From CADEGL01 sp050180485 (GTDB taxonomy: Bacteria; Pseudomonadota; Alphaproteobacteria; CADEGL01), in assembly GCA_050180485.1 (NCBI GenBank), contig JBFXED010000017.1, forward strand, positions 1 to 64,000: a stretch of DNA of 64,000 bases. Direction: 5' to 3'. A model generated the notes under the pieces. The model was not told where the DNA came from, made no database searches, and saw only the letters and a list, made by a program, of their open reading frames with translations. The translations under genes were made by a program, and so were the position numbers. Shown one piece after another: positions 9,508-18,820 of the stretch. Numbering within the stretch: the stretch's first letter is position 1; each line of letters begins with the position of its first letter.

Positions 9508-10641
9508 ATGACCGGCCCTTGGAGTCGGGTCTTCCATCTCGGCATCAAGGAACTGCTCGTGCTGGGGCGCGACATCACGCTCCTGCTCTTTATCGGCTAT
9601 GGATTCACGATCGACATCAAAAATGCCGCAGAAGGAATGTCTCTGGAACTGCGCAATGCCGCCATCGCAATCGTGGATGAAGACAAGTCCCCGCTCTCCA
9701 AGCGCATCGCCATGGCGTTCCGGCCGCCTCATTTCCGGCCGCCCGACCTCATCCCTTATCGGGATATCGATCGCGCGCTCGACCACGGCACGTACAGCTT
9801 CGTCCTCGTCATCCCAGAGGATTTTCAGTCCGACTTCACGGCCCGGCGCATGTCGGAGCTCCAACTCAATGTCGACGCCACCGCCGTCAATCAGGCATAC
9901 ATCGGAGCGGGTTATATTCGTAACATCGTCGGGGAGGAGCTTGTTCGCTACGAGAAGTACGAAAAAGAAGACGTGGCTTCGAACTTGCCGATCGATGTTC
10001 GAGTCCGCGTTCTGTACAACCAGAATCTGACAAGCGAGTGGTACAATGCTTTCATCCGCCTCCTGCTGGTCGTCACGCAGATAGCGTTCCTCTTGCCCGC
10101 GGCCGCACTGCTTCGGGAAAAGGAGCACGGCACGATCGAACACCTCCTGGTGATGCCATTAGGCTCCGGGGAGATCATGTTGTCCAAGATTTGGCCGACG
10201 AGTCTTGTCGTCATGATCGCCGCGGCCCTCTCTCTGCATGGCGTCGTCATAGGTTTCTTCGGGGTGCCGTTTCGAGGGTCCGAACCCCTCTTTTTCTTCG
10301 GAACCTTCATCTATTTGTTCGCCATCACCGCCATCGGAATCATGTTGGCGACGTTCACGCGAAGCATTCAGCAATTGTCGCTTTTAGCCATGTTGGTTCT
10401 GGTTCCGCTGATGTTTCTGTCAGGGACTTACACTCCAGTGGAGTCCATGCCGGATTCGATTCGCTGGCTGACGACGATCTCGCCGGTGCGCTATTACGTC
10501 GAATTCGCCGTGTCCGTCGCATTTCGAGGCGCCGGGCTCGACGTCCTTTGGCCCAAACTGATCGCGCTCGCCGCTATCGGCACTGTATTATTCCTGGGCT
10601 CCATGCTGCGCTTCCGCATCCATTTTGGAGCCGCTCGCTGA
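9508..10641 (+). CDS. ABC-2 type permease (YbhR-like)
   Basis: A 377-residue paralogue of the preceding permease with the same plan: an N-terminal membrane segment, a periplasmic domain and a C-terminal block of membrane segments. The coupling motif LREKEHGTIEHLLVMP is near residue 210, matching the YbhR/YhhJ family closely. FLSGTYTPVESMP near 310 is a conserved loop before the last helix. It starts three bases after the preceding stop and closes the exporter unit. Confidence 0.9.
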   Translation: MTGPWSRVFHLGIKELLVLGRDITLLLFIGYGFTIDIKNAAEGMSLELRNAAIAIVDEDKSPLSKRIAMAFRPPHFRPPDLIPYRDIDRALDHGTYSFVLVIPEDFQSDFTARRMSELQLNVDATAVNQAYIGAGYIRNIVGEELVRYEKYEKEDVASNLPIDVRVRVLYNQNLTSEWYNAFIRLLLVVTQIAFLLPAAALLREKEHGTIEHLLVMPLGSGEIMLSKIWPTSLVVMIAAALSLHGVVIGFFGVPFRGSEPLFFFGTFIYLFAITAIGIMLATFTRSIQQLSLLAMLVLVPLMFLSGTYTPVESMPDSIRWLTTISPVRYYVEFAVSVAFRGAGLDVLWPKLIALAAIGTVLFLGSMLRFRIHFGAAR

Positions 10642-10649
10642 CGCCATTT

Positions 10650-11534
10650 CTATGGGCGCAGCGGAATCCCCGCGTCTTCCTCGGCCATGCGGACGGGCGA
10701 TAGGCAGTCGGCATCGTCGCCATAGCGCTCGCGCGCCTTTTCCATTGTGGCCTGCACGAACTTCGCCAGCGGCAGCGGCACGTTTTCCTTATCGGCCAAC
10801 TGCGTCGTCAGCAGCATGTCCTTGCAGGCATGGGCGATCGGGAAGGTCGTGTTGTAGACGCCTTCCAGGATCTTGGGCGAATCGGCGTCGGCCACGAAGC
10901 TGGCGCCGTAACTGGCCTGGATAGCCTCAAGCAAAGCGGGCAGATCGAGCCCGGCCTTCTTGCCCAGCATCAAACCCTCGCCCAGCGCCTGCTCGTGCAC
11001 GAAGCACAGCATGTTGGTGATCAGCTTGGCCGTCATGGCGCTGCCGAGCGGCCCGAGAAAGATCAACTTCTCGCCGATGTCGCCCAGCACCTTGCGCCGC
11101 GCCTCGAACACCGATTTCTCGCCCGAAACGAAGATGGTGATCTTGCCCTTGTAGGCATTCTTCACCCCGCCGGTGACCGGACATTCCAGCGCCGTGCCGC
11201 CGCGACGCGCCACCTCCTCGGCATGGCGTTTGAGCTGGTTGATCAAGGTCGTGCTCATCTCGCACCAGGTGGCGCCGGGGCGCAACCCCGCCAGCACGCC
11301 GTCCATCCCCTCCATCACCGCCCGCACATGGGCGGGGCCAGGCAGCGAGGTGATCACCACATCGGCCTGCCGCGCCGCCTCCTTGGGGCTGGACGCCCAT
11401 GTGGCACCCTTGGCCAAGAGCGGCTCGGCCTTTTCGCGCACCAGATCGTGGATCACGAGTTGGTGGCCTTTGGCGACAAGCTGCTGGGCCATGGGGAAAC
11501 CGATGTTCCCCACCCCAATGAAAGCGATGGTCAT
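10650..11534 (-). CDS. NAD(P)-dependent 3-hydroxyisobutyrate dehydrogenase family enzyme
   Basis: A 294-residue beta-hydroxyacid dehydrogenase. The Rossmann motif FIGVGNIGFPMA is at residues 5-16. The substrate loop ECPVTGGVKNAYKGK near 117-131 fits the family DAPVSGG block, and the catalytic Lys is in SAMTAKLITNML near 170. Family members oxidise 3-hydroxyisobutyrate, tartronate semialdehyde or related acids. It lies 24 bases downstream of the M24 hydrolase, so the two probably form an operon. The exact substrate cannot be told from these motifs. Confidence 0.9.
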   Translation of the reverse strand: MTIAFIGVGNIGFPMAQQLVAKGHQLVIHDLVREKAEPLLAKGATWASSPKEAARQADVVITSLPGPAHVRAVMEGMDGVLAGLRPGATWCEMSTTLINQLKRHAEEVARRGGTALECPVTGGVKNAYKGKITIFVSGEKSVFEARRKVLGDIGEKLIFLGPLGSAMTAKLITNMLCFVHEQALGEGLMLGKKAGLDLPALLEAIQASYGASFVADADSPKILEGVYNTTFPIAHACKDMLLTTQLADKENVPLPLAKFVQATMEKARERYGDDADCLSPVRMAEEDAGIPLRP

Positions 11535-11558
11535 ACGCCTAACTCTCCGTCCGGCCGG

Positions 11559-12830
11559 TCAGGCCAGAAGCTCCTCTTCGAAGGGGAATTTATCCAGCGG
11601 GATGCAGCCGTCCTTGGTCACCAGCACTTGGCGTTCCAACTTCACGCCTTCCGTGCCGCCTTCCGCGCCGACATAAGCCTCGACGCAGAGGGTCATGTTC
11701 TCCTGCAACTCGCCGTCATAGCCGTAGGTCGGGAAATCGACCTGATAGGGGATGCCCGGCCACTCGTCGCACATGCCGATGCCGTGCATGATGAAGGGAT
11801 AGCGATTGGCGACATACTTCTTGGCGGGCTTGAAGGCCTTCTTGGCGAGATCGCGGAATGACGCGCCGGCCTTCACCAGTTCGATGTTGTGGTGCACTTC
11901 CTCATAGGCCAGGCGGTAAAGCTCGCGCTGCGCCTTGGTCGGCTTGCCGGGGTGGCACAGGAACGTGCGCGAGATATCGGCGCAATATCCCAAAGGCCCG
12001 ACCATGTCGGTGTCGAACGCCACCAGCTCGTTGGGGCGGATGATGCGGTCCGAGGATTCCTGCTGCCAGGGATTGACCCGGTCGCCCGCCGACATGAGGC
12101 GCGCGTCGATCCATTCGCCGCCCATGGCGATGTTGTTGCCGTAGAGGATCGACCACAGCTCGTTCTCGGTCATGCCGGGGCGCAGCGCGGCGCGCATGTC
12201 GGCCATGCCGGCCTCGGCAACCGCCAGCGCGTAGTTCATGCACTGGACTTCCTCGGCGCTCTTGATCGCGCGGGCGCGCTCCAGCGGCTCCTGCGCGATG
12301 AAGGTCTTGTAGCCCTTGTCCGCCAGGGCGCCCGGCATGCGCGGATCGCACTTGTCGATCGCGATGCGCTTGTTGCCCTTACAGTGCTTCTTGCACAGGT
12401 CGGTGATCTGGGTGACCCAATTGCGCACCATGTCGTCCAGGCGCGAACCGACGAAGAAGAAGTTGGTCATGATCATCGGCCGGATTTCGTCGATCGTCTC
12501 CAGCCCCGCGCCCACCGGACGGTAGGTGTCGCCCTCGAACAGGATGACCGGACCGTCCACGGGGACGAACAGATACCGGCTCGGGAAATGGAAGATGAAG
12601 GCCGAGTGATTTCGGCTGCCGGTCGCGTAGCGGATGTTGATCGGGTCGAACAGGACCGCGGCGCCGTAATCCAGCCGCTTCAGCTCGTCGCGCACGCGCT
12701 GGAGGCGGTAGGCACGCATCTTGACCATGTCGAGACGGGCTTCGGTGTCCGACAGGGTGATGACCGGCGTGCGCGAGGCCGCGCGCGCCATCGCGGCCGA
12801 ATCGACCGGCCGGGCCGTTTTCTTCGCCAT
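11559..12830 (-). CDS. M24 family metallopeptidase / creatinase-like hydrolase
   Basis: A 423-residue protein with a creatinase-type N-terminal domain and a C-terminal pita-bread M24 domain. Candidate metal ligands include Asp residues in AFDTDMVGPLGYCADISRTF and the His in IMHGIGMCDEWP. The family covers Xaa-Pro dipeptidases, creatinases and DMSP lyase DddP-like enzymes; the replaced residues around the usual HGTGH motif (here HGIGM) point away from a typical prolidase. DddP-like or other non-peptidase function is therefore possible. First gene of a probable operon with the dehydrogenase at 10650. Confidence 0.85.
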   Translation of the reverse strand: MAKKTARPVDSAAMARAASRTPVITLSDTEARLDMVKMRAYRLQRVRDELKRLDYGAAVLFDPINIRYATGSRNHSAFIFHFPSRYLFVPVDGPVILFEGDTYRPVGAGLETIDEIRPMIMTNFFFVGSRLDDMVRNWVTQITDLCKKHCKGNKRIAIDKCDPRMPGALADKGYKTFIAQEPLERARAIKSAEEVQCMNYALAVAEAGMADMRAALRPGMTENELWSILYGNNIAMGGEWIDARLMSAGDRVNPWQQESSDRIIRPNELVAFDTDMVGPLGYCADISRTFLCHPGKPTKAQRELYRLAYEEVHHNIELVKAGASFRDLAKKAFKPAKKYVANRYPFIMHGIGMCDEWPGIPYQVDFPTYGYDGELQENMTLCVEAYVGAEGGTEGVKLERQVLVTKDGCIPLDKFPFEEELLA

Positions 12831-12944
12831 GATGTCCCTCCCCTAATGCCGGCCATCGCCGCCGGTCGCTCATGTTCCACCTTCGCGGCTTGGCCTTTCA
12901 AGGCCAATGCACGACAATCGCCAGGCAATTCACCGGGCCATGAC

Positions 12945-13514
12945 ATGGAAAACTTCATCCGCATCTACGACCGGGCGCTGACGCCCGAGTTCTGCCGCGA
13001 CGTGATCGCGCGCTTCGAGAAGGACGAGCGCAAGTTTCCCGGCACCATGAACGCCTTTCACGGCAACGTGGTCGAAAAGGGTAAAACCACGCTGGAGCTC
13101 GGCATCGCCACCACGCCGGGCTGGGCGGACGTGGACAACCGCCTGCGCCAGTCCCTGATGGAGTATTTCCCGAAATACCGCGAGGCCGTGAAATTCCTGG
13201 CCGGCAGCGAGCACAAGAGCATCGACGTCGAGAATCTGCGGGTGAAGAAATACCCACCCGGCGGTAGCTTCGAATGGCATATCGACAATTCGAGCCCGCA
13301 GACGCGCGAGCGCGTGCTGGCCGCGCAGTGGTACTTCAACACGGTGGCCGAGGGTGGCCGCACGGAGTTCGAGGTTCAGGGCGAGGCCATCGATGCCGTC
13401 GAGGGACGGCTGGTGTTCTTTCCCGTGACGTGGATTCACCGTCACCGCGGCGCGCCCACGATCAGCGGTCCGAAATACATCGCCACCACATTCCTGCACC
13501 GGGCGTGGAATTAG
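12945..13514 (+). CDS. 2OG-Fe(II) oxygenase (prolyl 4-hydroxylase-like)
   Basis: A 189-residue dioxygenase. The iron ligands are the HxD of EWHIDNSS near residue 108-110 and a distal His in WIHRHRGAP near 168; a Lys/Arg ten or so residues later (SGPKYIATT) would bind 2-oxoglutarate. YPPGG upstream of HxD and RVLAAQWYFN after it are the typical strand motifs of the prolyl 4-hydroxylase alpha-subunit fold. The length is that of a minimal catalytic domain. The ATG at 12945 gives the family N-terminus. It is divergent from the M24 gene and convergent with the flavoprotein at 13651. The substrate (protein or free amino acid) is unknown. Confidence 0.88.
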   Translation: MENFIRIYDRALTPEFCRDVIARFEKDERKFPGTMNAFHGNVVEKGKTTLELGIATTPGWADVDNRLRQSLMEYFPKYREAVKFLAGSEHKSIDVENLRVKKYPPGGSFEWHIDNSSPQTRERVLAAQWYFNTVAEGGRTEFEVQGEAIDAVEGRLVFFPVTWIHRHRGAPTISGPKYIATTFLHRAWN

Positions 13515-13520
13515 AGCGTA

Positions 13521-13627
13521 ACCCTCTCCCCGACGAGGGAGAGGGTGGGCGTGTCAGCGCCCGGGTGAGGGGGAAAAAATTTCTTAAGCCACCCCCTCCC
13601 CTATCCCCTCCCTCGTTGGGGAGGGGG
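13521..13627. repeat. Palindromic intergenic repeat between convergent genes
   Basis: Two G/C-rich hairpins fill the gap between convergent stops. The first has perfect 10-base arms at 13521-13530 and 13537-13546. The second has 10-base arms CCCCCTCCCC at 13592-13601 and GGGGAGGGGG at 13618-13627. The string CTCGTTGGGGAGGGG recurs near 63856-63870, so this is a dispersed element. It may also terminate transcription from both sides. Confidence 0.7.
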
Positions 13628-13650
13628 ATCGAAGGAACGAAAAGTTACCC

Positions 13651-16098
13651 TCACATCCGGATGCGTTCGCCCTTCGGATCGTAAAGCGGCTTCAGCGAGA
13701 CGCGCGCCGGATGGATTTCGGTCGCGATCTCGATCTCGTAGCGTCCCGATTCGACGAACGCGTTGTCGACGCCTTCCTTACGCTCCAGATAACCCATGCC
13801 GACGGCGCGGCCGAGCGTGTGGCCATAGCTCCCCGAGGTGATGCGCCCCACCACCTTGCCGTCGCGCAGGATCGGCTCGTTGTGGAACAGGAGCGGCTCC
13901 GGCTTCTCCATGACGATCTGGACCAGGCGGCGCGTCAGCGTCTTGCCGCGCTGGGCCTCGACCGCCGCGCGGCCGATGAAATCGACATTCTTCTTCCACG
14001 ACACCGCAAAGCCGAGACCGGCCTCCAGCGGCGTGTCGCCCGGCGAGATGTCGTGACCCCAGTGGCGGTAGCCCTTCTCGCTGCGCAGGGAATCGAGCGC
14101 GTGGTAACCGGCCAGCTTAAGGCCCAGCCCCTGCCCCGCCTTCTCGATCAGGTCGAAGACGTCCTGCATGAACTCGGTCGGGACATACAGCTCCCACCCC
14201 AACTCGCCCACATAGGTGACGCGGAAGGCGTGCGCCTTGCCGTAGCCGATCTCGATCTCCTGTGCCGTGCCGAAGGGGAATGCTTCGTTGGAGAGATCGG
14301 CCGTCGTGACCTTCTGCAACAATTCGCGCGAGCGCGGCCCCATGACCGACAGCACGCCGAAACCCGAGGTCACGTCGACGGCGGCGACGCGCGCATCGGG
14401 CGACAGATTGTCCTTGATCCAGGCCAGGTCGCGCACCTGGCAGGCCGCAGCTGTCACCGCCATGAAGCGGTTCTCGGCCAGGCGCGTGATGGTCAGGTCC
14501 GATTCGATGCCGCCGCGTTTGTTGAGAAGCTGGGTGTAGACGATCTTGCCGACCGGCACTTCCATGTCGTTGGCCGCGATGCGCTGCAGCTCGCGCGCGG
14601 CGTCCGGCCCCTCGATCATGAACTTGGCGAAGGATGACAGGTCGAACATCCCGACCCGCTCGCGCACCGCGCGATGTTCCTCGGCCACATGCGGGAACCA
14701 GTTCTGCCGCCCGTAGGAATATTCATAGACCGGCTTCACACCCTGGGGCGCATACCAGTTGGCGCGCTCCCACCCCGCCGTCTCGCCGAAGCAGGCGTTG
14801 CGCGCGGCCAGGCGGTCGTGCAGCACGGTCTTGCGCACCGGCCGCGCCGATTCGACCTGCCGGTAGGGCCAATGCATCGCGTAGAGCAGGCCAAGGCTTT
14901 CGCCGATCCGCTCATGCAGGAATTTCTTGTTGGTCTGGAAGCGCGCGAAGCGGCGGATGTCCATTTCGGACAGGTCCATCTGCGGCTCGTCGGCCACGAT
15001 CCATTCGGCCAGCGCCTTGCCCACGCCGGCGCCCGACAGGATGCCCTGGGTGTTGAAACCGGTGGCGACGTAGAACTTCCGGATCTCGGGCGCCTCGCCC
15101 ACGATGAAGCGGTTGTCGGGCGTGAAGCTTTCCGGACCGTTCATGAAATGGCGGATCTGCGCGTCGCGCAGGCGCGGCACCAGGTCCATGGCGTTGGACA
15201 TGGGGCGTTCGAAATGCTCCCAATCCTCGGGCAGTTCGCCGAACTCGAACTTGGCCGGCAGCTTGTCCATCGGGAGCGGCTTGCCCTCGGGCTCGATGGC
15301 GCCGACGACGAACTTGCCCGCGTCTTCCTTGATATAGGCATAGCCGTCGGTGTCGCGGATGACGGGCAAGCCGGTCTTCACGCCCTCCATCGGCATCGTC
15401 GTCACATACATATGCTCGGACGCATAGAGCGGCACGTTGACGCCCACCTTGGCGCCGAGGTCGCGCGACCAGATGCCGCCGCACAGCACGACGGCCTCGC
15501 AGCCGATGCGGCCAGACTCGGTGTTCACCGCGGCGACCTGGCCATTCTTCACCTCGACACCGGTGACGGACGTTTTCTCGAAGATGTGGACACCGCCGGT
15601 GCGCGCACCCTTGGCCAGGGCCATCACCGTGCCGACGGGATCGGTCTGGCCGTCGCCGGGAATGAACAGCGCGCCCACGATCTGGCTCGTATCGACCATC
15701 GGGTGATATTTCGACACCTCGTTGGGCGACAGGACATGGGCATCGACATTGAAGTAGCGGCCGAGCGAGGCCAGGCGCTTGATCTCGATCCAGCGGTCCT
15801 CGTTGCGCGCGACCGGCAGGCTGCCGACCTGCTTGAAGCCGGTGGCCTGGCCCGTCTCGGCTTCGAGCTGCTTGTAAAGCTTCGCCGTATAGCTGCACAG
15901 CTCGGTCAGGACCGCGGTGGTCCGAAGCTGCATGATCAGGCCGGCCGCGTGCCAGCTTGTGCCGCAGGTCAGCGTGCCGCGCTCCAGCAACACCACGTCC
16001 TTCACGCCCATCTTGGCCAGGTGATAGGCCACGCTGCAGCCGGCGACGCCGCCGCCGATGATGACGATGCGCGCGTGGGTAGGAAGCTGGTCAGCCAT
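13651..16098 (-). CDS. Dimethylglycine/sarcosine dehydrogenase-like flavoprotein with GcvT domain
   Basis: An 815-residue two-part enzyme. The N-terminal half is a DAO-type FAD domain with VIIGGGVAGCSVAYHLAKMG at the start and a GTSWHAAGL block near 50, where a conserved His usually attaches FAD covalently. The middle holds the FAO_M linker (PDNRFIVGEAPEIRKFYVATG). From about residue 430 the GcvT tetrahydrofolate-binding fold follows, with VDVTSGFGVLSVMGPRSRELL, and the GcvT C-terminal barrel from about 720. This arrangement is that of dimethylglycine and sarcosine dehydrogenases, which oxidise N-methyl groups and pass the carbon to folate. The ATG at 16098 has AGGGGC ten bases upstream. The exact amine is inferred only. 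Confidence 0.92.
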   Translation of the reverse strand: MADQLPTHARIVIIGGGVAGCSVAYHLAKMGVKDVVLLERGTLTCGTSWHAAGLIMQLRTTAVLTELCSYTAKLYKQLEAETGQATGFKQVGSLPVARNEDRWIEIKRLASLGRYFNVDAHVLSPNEVSKYHPMVDTSQIVGALFIPGDGQTDPVGTVMALAKGARTGGVHIFEKTSVTGVEVKNGQVAAVNTESGRIGCEAVVLCGGIWSRDLGAKVGVNVPLYASEHMYVTTMPMEGVKTGLPVIRDTDGYAYIKEDAGKFVVGAIEPEGKPLPMDKLPAKFEFGELPEDWEHFERPMSNAMDLVPRLRDAQIRHFMNGPESFTPDNRFIVGEAPEIRKFYVATGFNTQGILSGAGVGKALAEWIVADEPQMDLSEMDIRRFARFQTNKKFLHERIGESLGLLYAMHWPYRQVESARPVRKTVLHDRLAARNACFGETAGWERANWYAPQGVKPVYEYSYGRQNWFPHVAEEHRAVRERVGMFDLSSFAKFMIEGPDAARELQRIAANDMEVPVGKIVYTQLLNKRGGIESDLTITRLAENRFMAVTAAACQVRDLAWIKDNLSPDARVAAVDVTSGFGVLSVMGPRSRELLQKVTTADLSNEAFPFGTAQEIEIGYGKAHAFRVTYVGELGWELYVPTEFMQDVFDLIEKAGQGLGLKLAGYHALDSLRSEKGYRHWGHDISPGDTPLEAGLGFAVSWKKNVDFIGRAAVEAQRGKTLTRRLVQIVMEKPEPLLFHNEPILRDGKVVGRITSGSYGHTLGRAVGMGYLERKEGVDNAFVESGRYEIEIATEIHPARVSLKPLYDPKGERIRM

Positions 16099-16227
16099 GG
16101 GAAAGCCCCTGCGGATATCGAGACGCGCAGCTAACCAGAACAACAACGCCCGGGAAAGACGGCGGCGGTTGGATTCCCCCGCCCGCCTCCTCTACCATCC
16201 CTGGATCACGAGGGAGGGAGCGCAACC

Positions 16228-16701
16228 ATGATCGGCAAGAAGACACCCGAGGTCGAAGCCTTTTGGCAGAAGGCGCGCAAGGCGAAGGGCATCCAGACCA
16301 ACGACTACATCGCCTCGACCTTCGCCGATCCCAAGTTCTCGACCAAGGTCGACTATATCAGCGGCCTGGCCGCGGAGGGCGTGAAGCGCGGCACCTGCCA
16401 CATGGCGCTGGACTTCGAGGTCACCGGCGTCAAGCGGCGCAATCCGGGCGACTATTGGGTCGTGGTCGACAGCAAGAACACGCCGCTGGCCGTGGTGCGC
16501 ATCACCAAGGTCGAGGTGAGGCCGTTCAACGAGATCGGCGAAGAGTTCTCCTCTGTCGAGAACGAAGGCGATGGCAGCTTCAAGTATTGGTACGACGGGC
16601 ATCTCGGGTTCTTCCAGCGCCAGTGCGCGGCCTGGGGCAAGGAATGGCGCATGGATGCGCCCTGCGTCTGCGAATCCTTCGACCTGATCTATAAGCCTTA
16701 G
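16228..16701 (+). CDS. ASCH domain protein
   Basis: A 157-residue protein with an ASCH-type beta barrel, a fold related to PUA domains and expected to bind RNA or nucleotides. Supporting pieces are PGDYWVVVDSKNTPLAVVRI near 74-93 and VEVRPFNEIGEEF near 96, with a GKEW motif close to the C-terminus. GGAGGGAG lies just ahead of the ATG. It is 38 bases upstream of a Rieske oxygenase in the same direction, so co-transcription is possible. Its role in that context is not evident. Confidence 0.8.
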   Translation: MIGKKTPEVEAFWQKARKAKGIQTNDYIASTFADPKFSTKVDYISGLAAEGVKRGTCHMALDFEVTGVKRRNPGDYWVVVDSKNTPLAVVRITKVEVRPFNEIGEEFSSVENEGDGSFKYWYDGHLGFFQRQCAAWGKEWRMDAPCVCESFDLIYKP

Positions 16702-16739
16702 CTGGACGCGATCTGTCCGGACGGAGAGGTGCGTTTCCG

Positions 16740-17912
16740 ATGACGAACCTTACGGACCTGCTTGATCCCGCCGATATCGGAGCGGTCTACCGCCCGACCG
16801 GCCAATCCCATGGCTTGCCGGGCCGCGCCTATGGCGCCGAGTTCTACGCGCTGGAACAGAAGCGCCTGTTCCCACGCACCTGGTGCGCGGTCGGCTTCGC
16901 CTCCGACATTCCCGATCCGGGCGACGCCATGCCCGTGAACCTGGCGGGCTGGCCCTTGATCCTGTCGCGCGGCAAGGACGGCACGGTCCGCGCCTTCCAC
17001 AATATCTGCCGCCACCGCGCCATGCGCGTGCTGACCGAACCCTGCAAGGGCCGCAATTCCTTCGTCTGCCCGTGGCATGCTTGGACCTACGACACGCAGG
17101 GCAAACTCTTGTCCACGCCGCGCATCGCCGGAGAAAGCGGCAACGATCCCGAGTTCGACACCAGCGGCCTGGACCTGAAGCCGGTCAAGATCGGGCAATG
17201 GCTCGACATGCTGTTCGTCAACATCGACGGCAACGCGCCGGATTTCGACACCCATATGCGGCCGTTGAACGAGCTTCTCTCCCATTACGATTTCTCGGAC
17301 CTGCGCCGCTCGGACGAATGGTCGGTCACCTATCCGGGCAACTGGAAGGTCTCGGTCGAAGGCGCGATCGAGGATTACCATTTGCCCTGGGGTCATCCGC
17401 AACTGATCAAGGGCGTGCGCCGCTCGGTGCCCGGTCTTCATTCGGCGGCCAACTGCTTCTACGCCAATTCATCCGCGCGCGAGTTCTCCAGCACGCCCGA
17501 CCCTGGGACGGCCATGGCGCAAGACGCGGGGCTGCGCCAGATCGTCTCGCCCGACAAGGACGGGCTGCTGCGCACCTATTTCATGAGCGTGTTTCCGACC
17601 GGCGCGTTCCAGACACGCACCAACCACGTGCTGCAGGGCTTATTCACACCCGACGGGCCGGAAAGCACCAAGGTGCGCTTCGTCCACTACTATCCCGGCA
17701 ACGCGGCGGACGACCCGAAGCTGGCCCAGGTGCGCGCCGATCTGGTCGCGGAGTGGAAGCTGGTGTTCGAGCAGGACATTCCCTTCGTCCGCTACGTGCA
17801 CGAGAACTACCAGCGGCGCGACGACGCCGGCATCTCCACACGCGCGGCGCCGTTCTGGGAACGGAACATCCACGCCTTCCAGAAGAACGTCATCGACCTG
17901 CTGCGCGACTGA
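16740..17912 (+). CDS. Rieske-type ring-hydroxylating/demethylating oxygenase, alpha subunit (copy 1)
   Basis: A 390-residue oxygenase. The Rieske [2Fe-2S] ligands are CRHR and CPWH near residues 86 and 106. The mononuclear iron site is EDYHLPWGHP near 213-222, giving two His four residues apart; the third carboxylate ligand is not certain. It resembles the family of carnitine, choline and glycine-betaine oxygenases as well as aromatic demethylases. A close paralogue sits at 18938 on the far side of a LysR gene, and its 3' end overlaps the 3' end of that LysR gene by 23 bases. No ferredoxin or reductase is encoded nearby, so electrons must come from elsewhere. Confidence 0.92.
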   Translation: MTNLTDLLDPADIGAVYRPTGQSHGLPGRAYGAEFYALEQKRLFPRTWCAVGFASDIPDPGDAMPVNLAGWPLILSRGKDGTVRAFHNICRHRAMRVLTEPCKGRNSFVCPWHAWTYDTQGKLLSTPRIAGESGNDPEFDTSGLDLKPVKIGQWLDMLFVNIDGNAPDFDTHMRPLNELLSHYDFSDLRRSDEWSVTYPGNWKVSVEGAIEDYHLPWGHPQLIKGVRRSVPGLHSAANCFYANSSAREFSSTPDPGTAMAQDAGLRQIVSPDKDGLLRTYFMSVFPTGAFQTRTNHVLQGLFTPDGPESTKVRFVHYYPGNAADDPKLAQVRADLVAEWKLVFEQDIPFVRYVHENYQRRDDAGISTRAAPFWERNIHAFQKNVIDLLRD

Positions 17913-18807
17913 CTCCGCCCTCACCCACATGGGCGCGCACGGCGGACAGGAAATTCCGCAGCACGGGCGAATCGTTCTGCTCGTGCCACACCACGGCCTG
18001 GTTCATGCGCGCGAGGCGGCTGTCCAGCGGCACAATGGCGATGCGCTGCGGCTTCGTGGGCACCGCGTTCACGCTGATCATCGAAACCCCCACCCCTTCC
18101 GCCACCAGATTCTCGACCATGACGGCGTCCAGCACCTCGTGCGCCACGTCGGGCACGAACCCGGCTTCGTCGAACAGACGCGCGACCTGCTGGTAGAAAC
18201 CGGTCCAGCCGGCGACGGGCGTGAGCACGAACGGATCGGATTTGAGGTCGGCCAGACGAATTGTCCGGCGGCGCGCGAAGCGATGATCGGGCGGCAACAG
18301 CGCCACGATGTGTGTCGCGGGCAGGCGCAGTTCGCGCAGCGCGGTCGGGTGGGCCAACAGCGGCGGGCTGAGGAACGCCAGATCGATGGTGCGGTCGGCC
18401 ACCATCGGCGACAGGTTTGCCGAAACGCCCAGGCGCGATTCGACCTTCACATTCGGGAACTGCCGGTGGAACGCGGCCAAGAGACCCGGCAGGAAGCCGT
18501 GCGTGTAATCCACGCTGAAGCCGACCGAGAGATGGCCCGTGTCGCCCGCTTCCGCCAGGCGCGCGCGGGCTGCGGCCTGTTCGGCATGGTGCAGCGCCAG
18601 CCGCGCCTCGACCAAGAATTGCCGCCCGGCGGGCGTCAGCTCCGCCCGGCGCTTGCTGCGCCGGATCAGGGTCATGCCGACCTCGGCCTCCAGGTTCTGG
18701 ATCTGCAGGGTCAATGACGGCTGCGACAAATTGAGGCGCCTTGCCGCGCGGCCGAAATGCAGTTCCTCGGCCATGACGACAAAATGCTTGATGCGGTCGA
18801 GCTTCAT
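17890..18807 (-). CDS. LysR-type transcriptional regulator
   Basis: A 305-residue LysR regulator. The N-terminal winged helix-turn-helix has HFGRAARRLNLSQPSLT at residues 17-33 and the linker LEAEVGMTLIRRSKR follows. The remainder is a periplasmic-binding-like effector domain. It is transcribed away from the Rieske gene at 18938, and the space between them holds two overlapping palindromes with T-N11-A spacing. The simplest reading is that it autoregulates and controls copy 2 of the Rieske oxygenase, perhaps also copy 1. Confidence 0.95.
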   Translation of the reverse strand: MKLDRIKHFVVMAEELHFGRAARRLNLSQPSLTLQIQNLEAEVGMTLIRRSKRRAELTPAGRQFLVEARLALHHAEQAAARARLAEAGDTGHLSVGFSVDYTHGFLPGLLAAFHRQFPNVKVESRLGVSANLSPMVADRTIDLAFLSPPLLAHPTALRELRLPATHIVALLPPDHRFARRRTIRLADLKSDPFVLTPVAGWTGFYQQVARLFDEAGFVPDVAHEVLDAVMVENLVAEGVGVSMISVNAVPTKPQRIAIVPLDSRLARMNQAVVWHEQNDSPVLRNFLSAVRAHVGEGGVSRAAGR

Positions 18808-18820
18808 ACGCCGTCCATAA

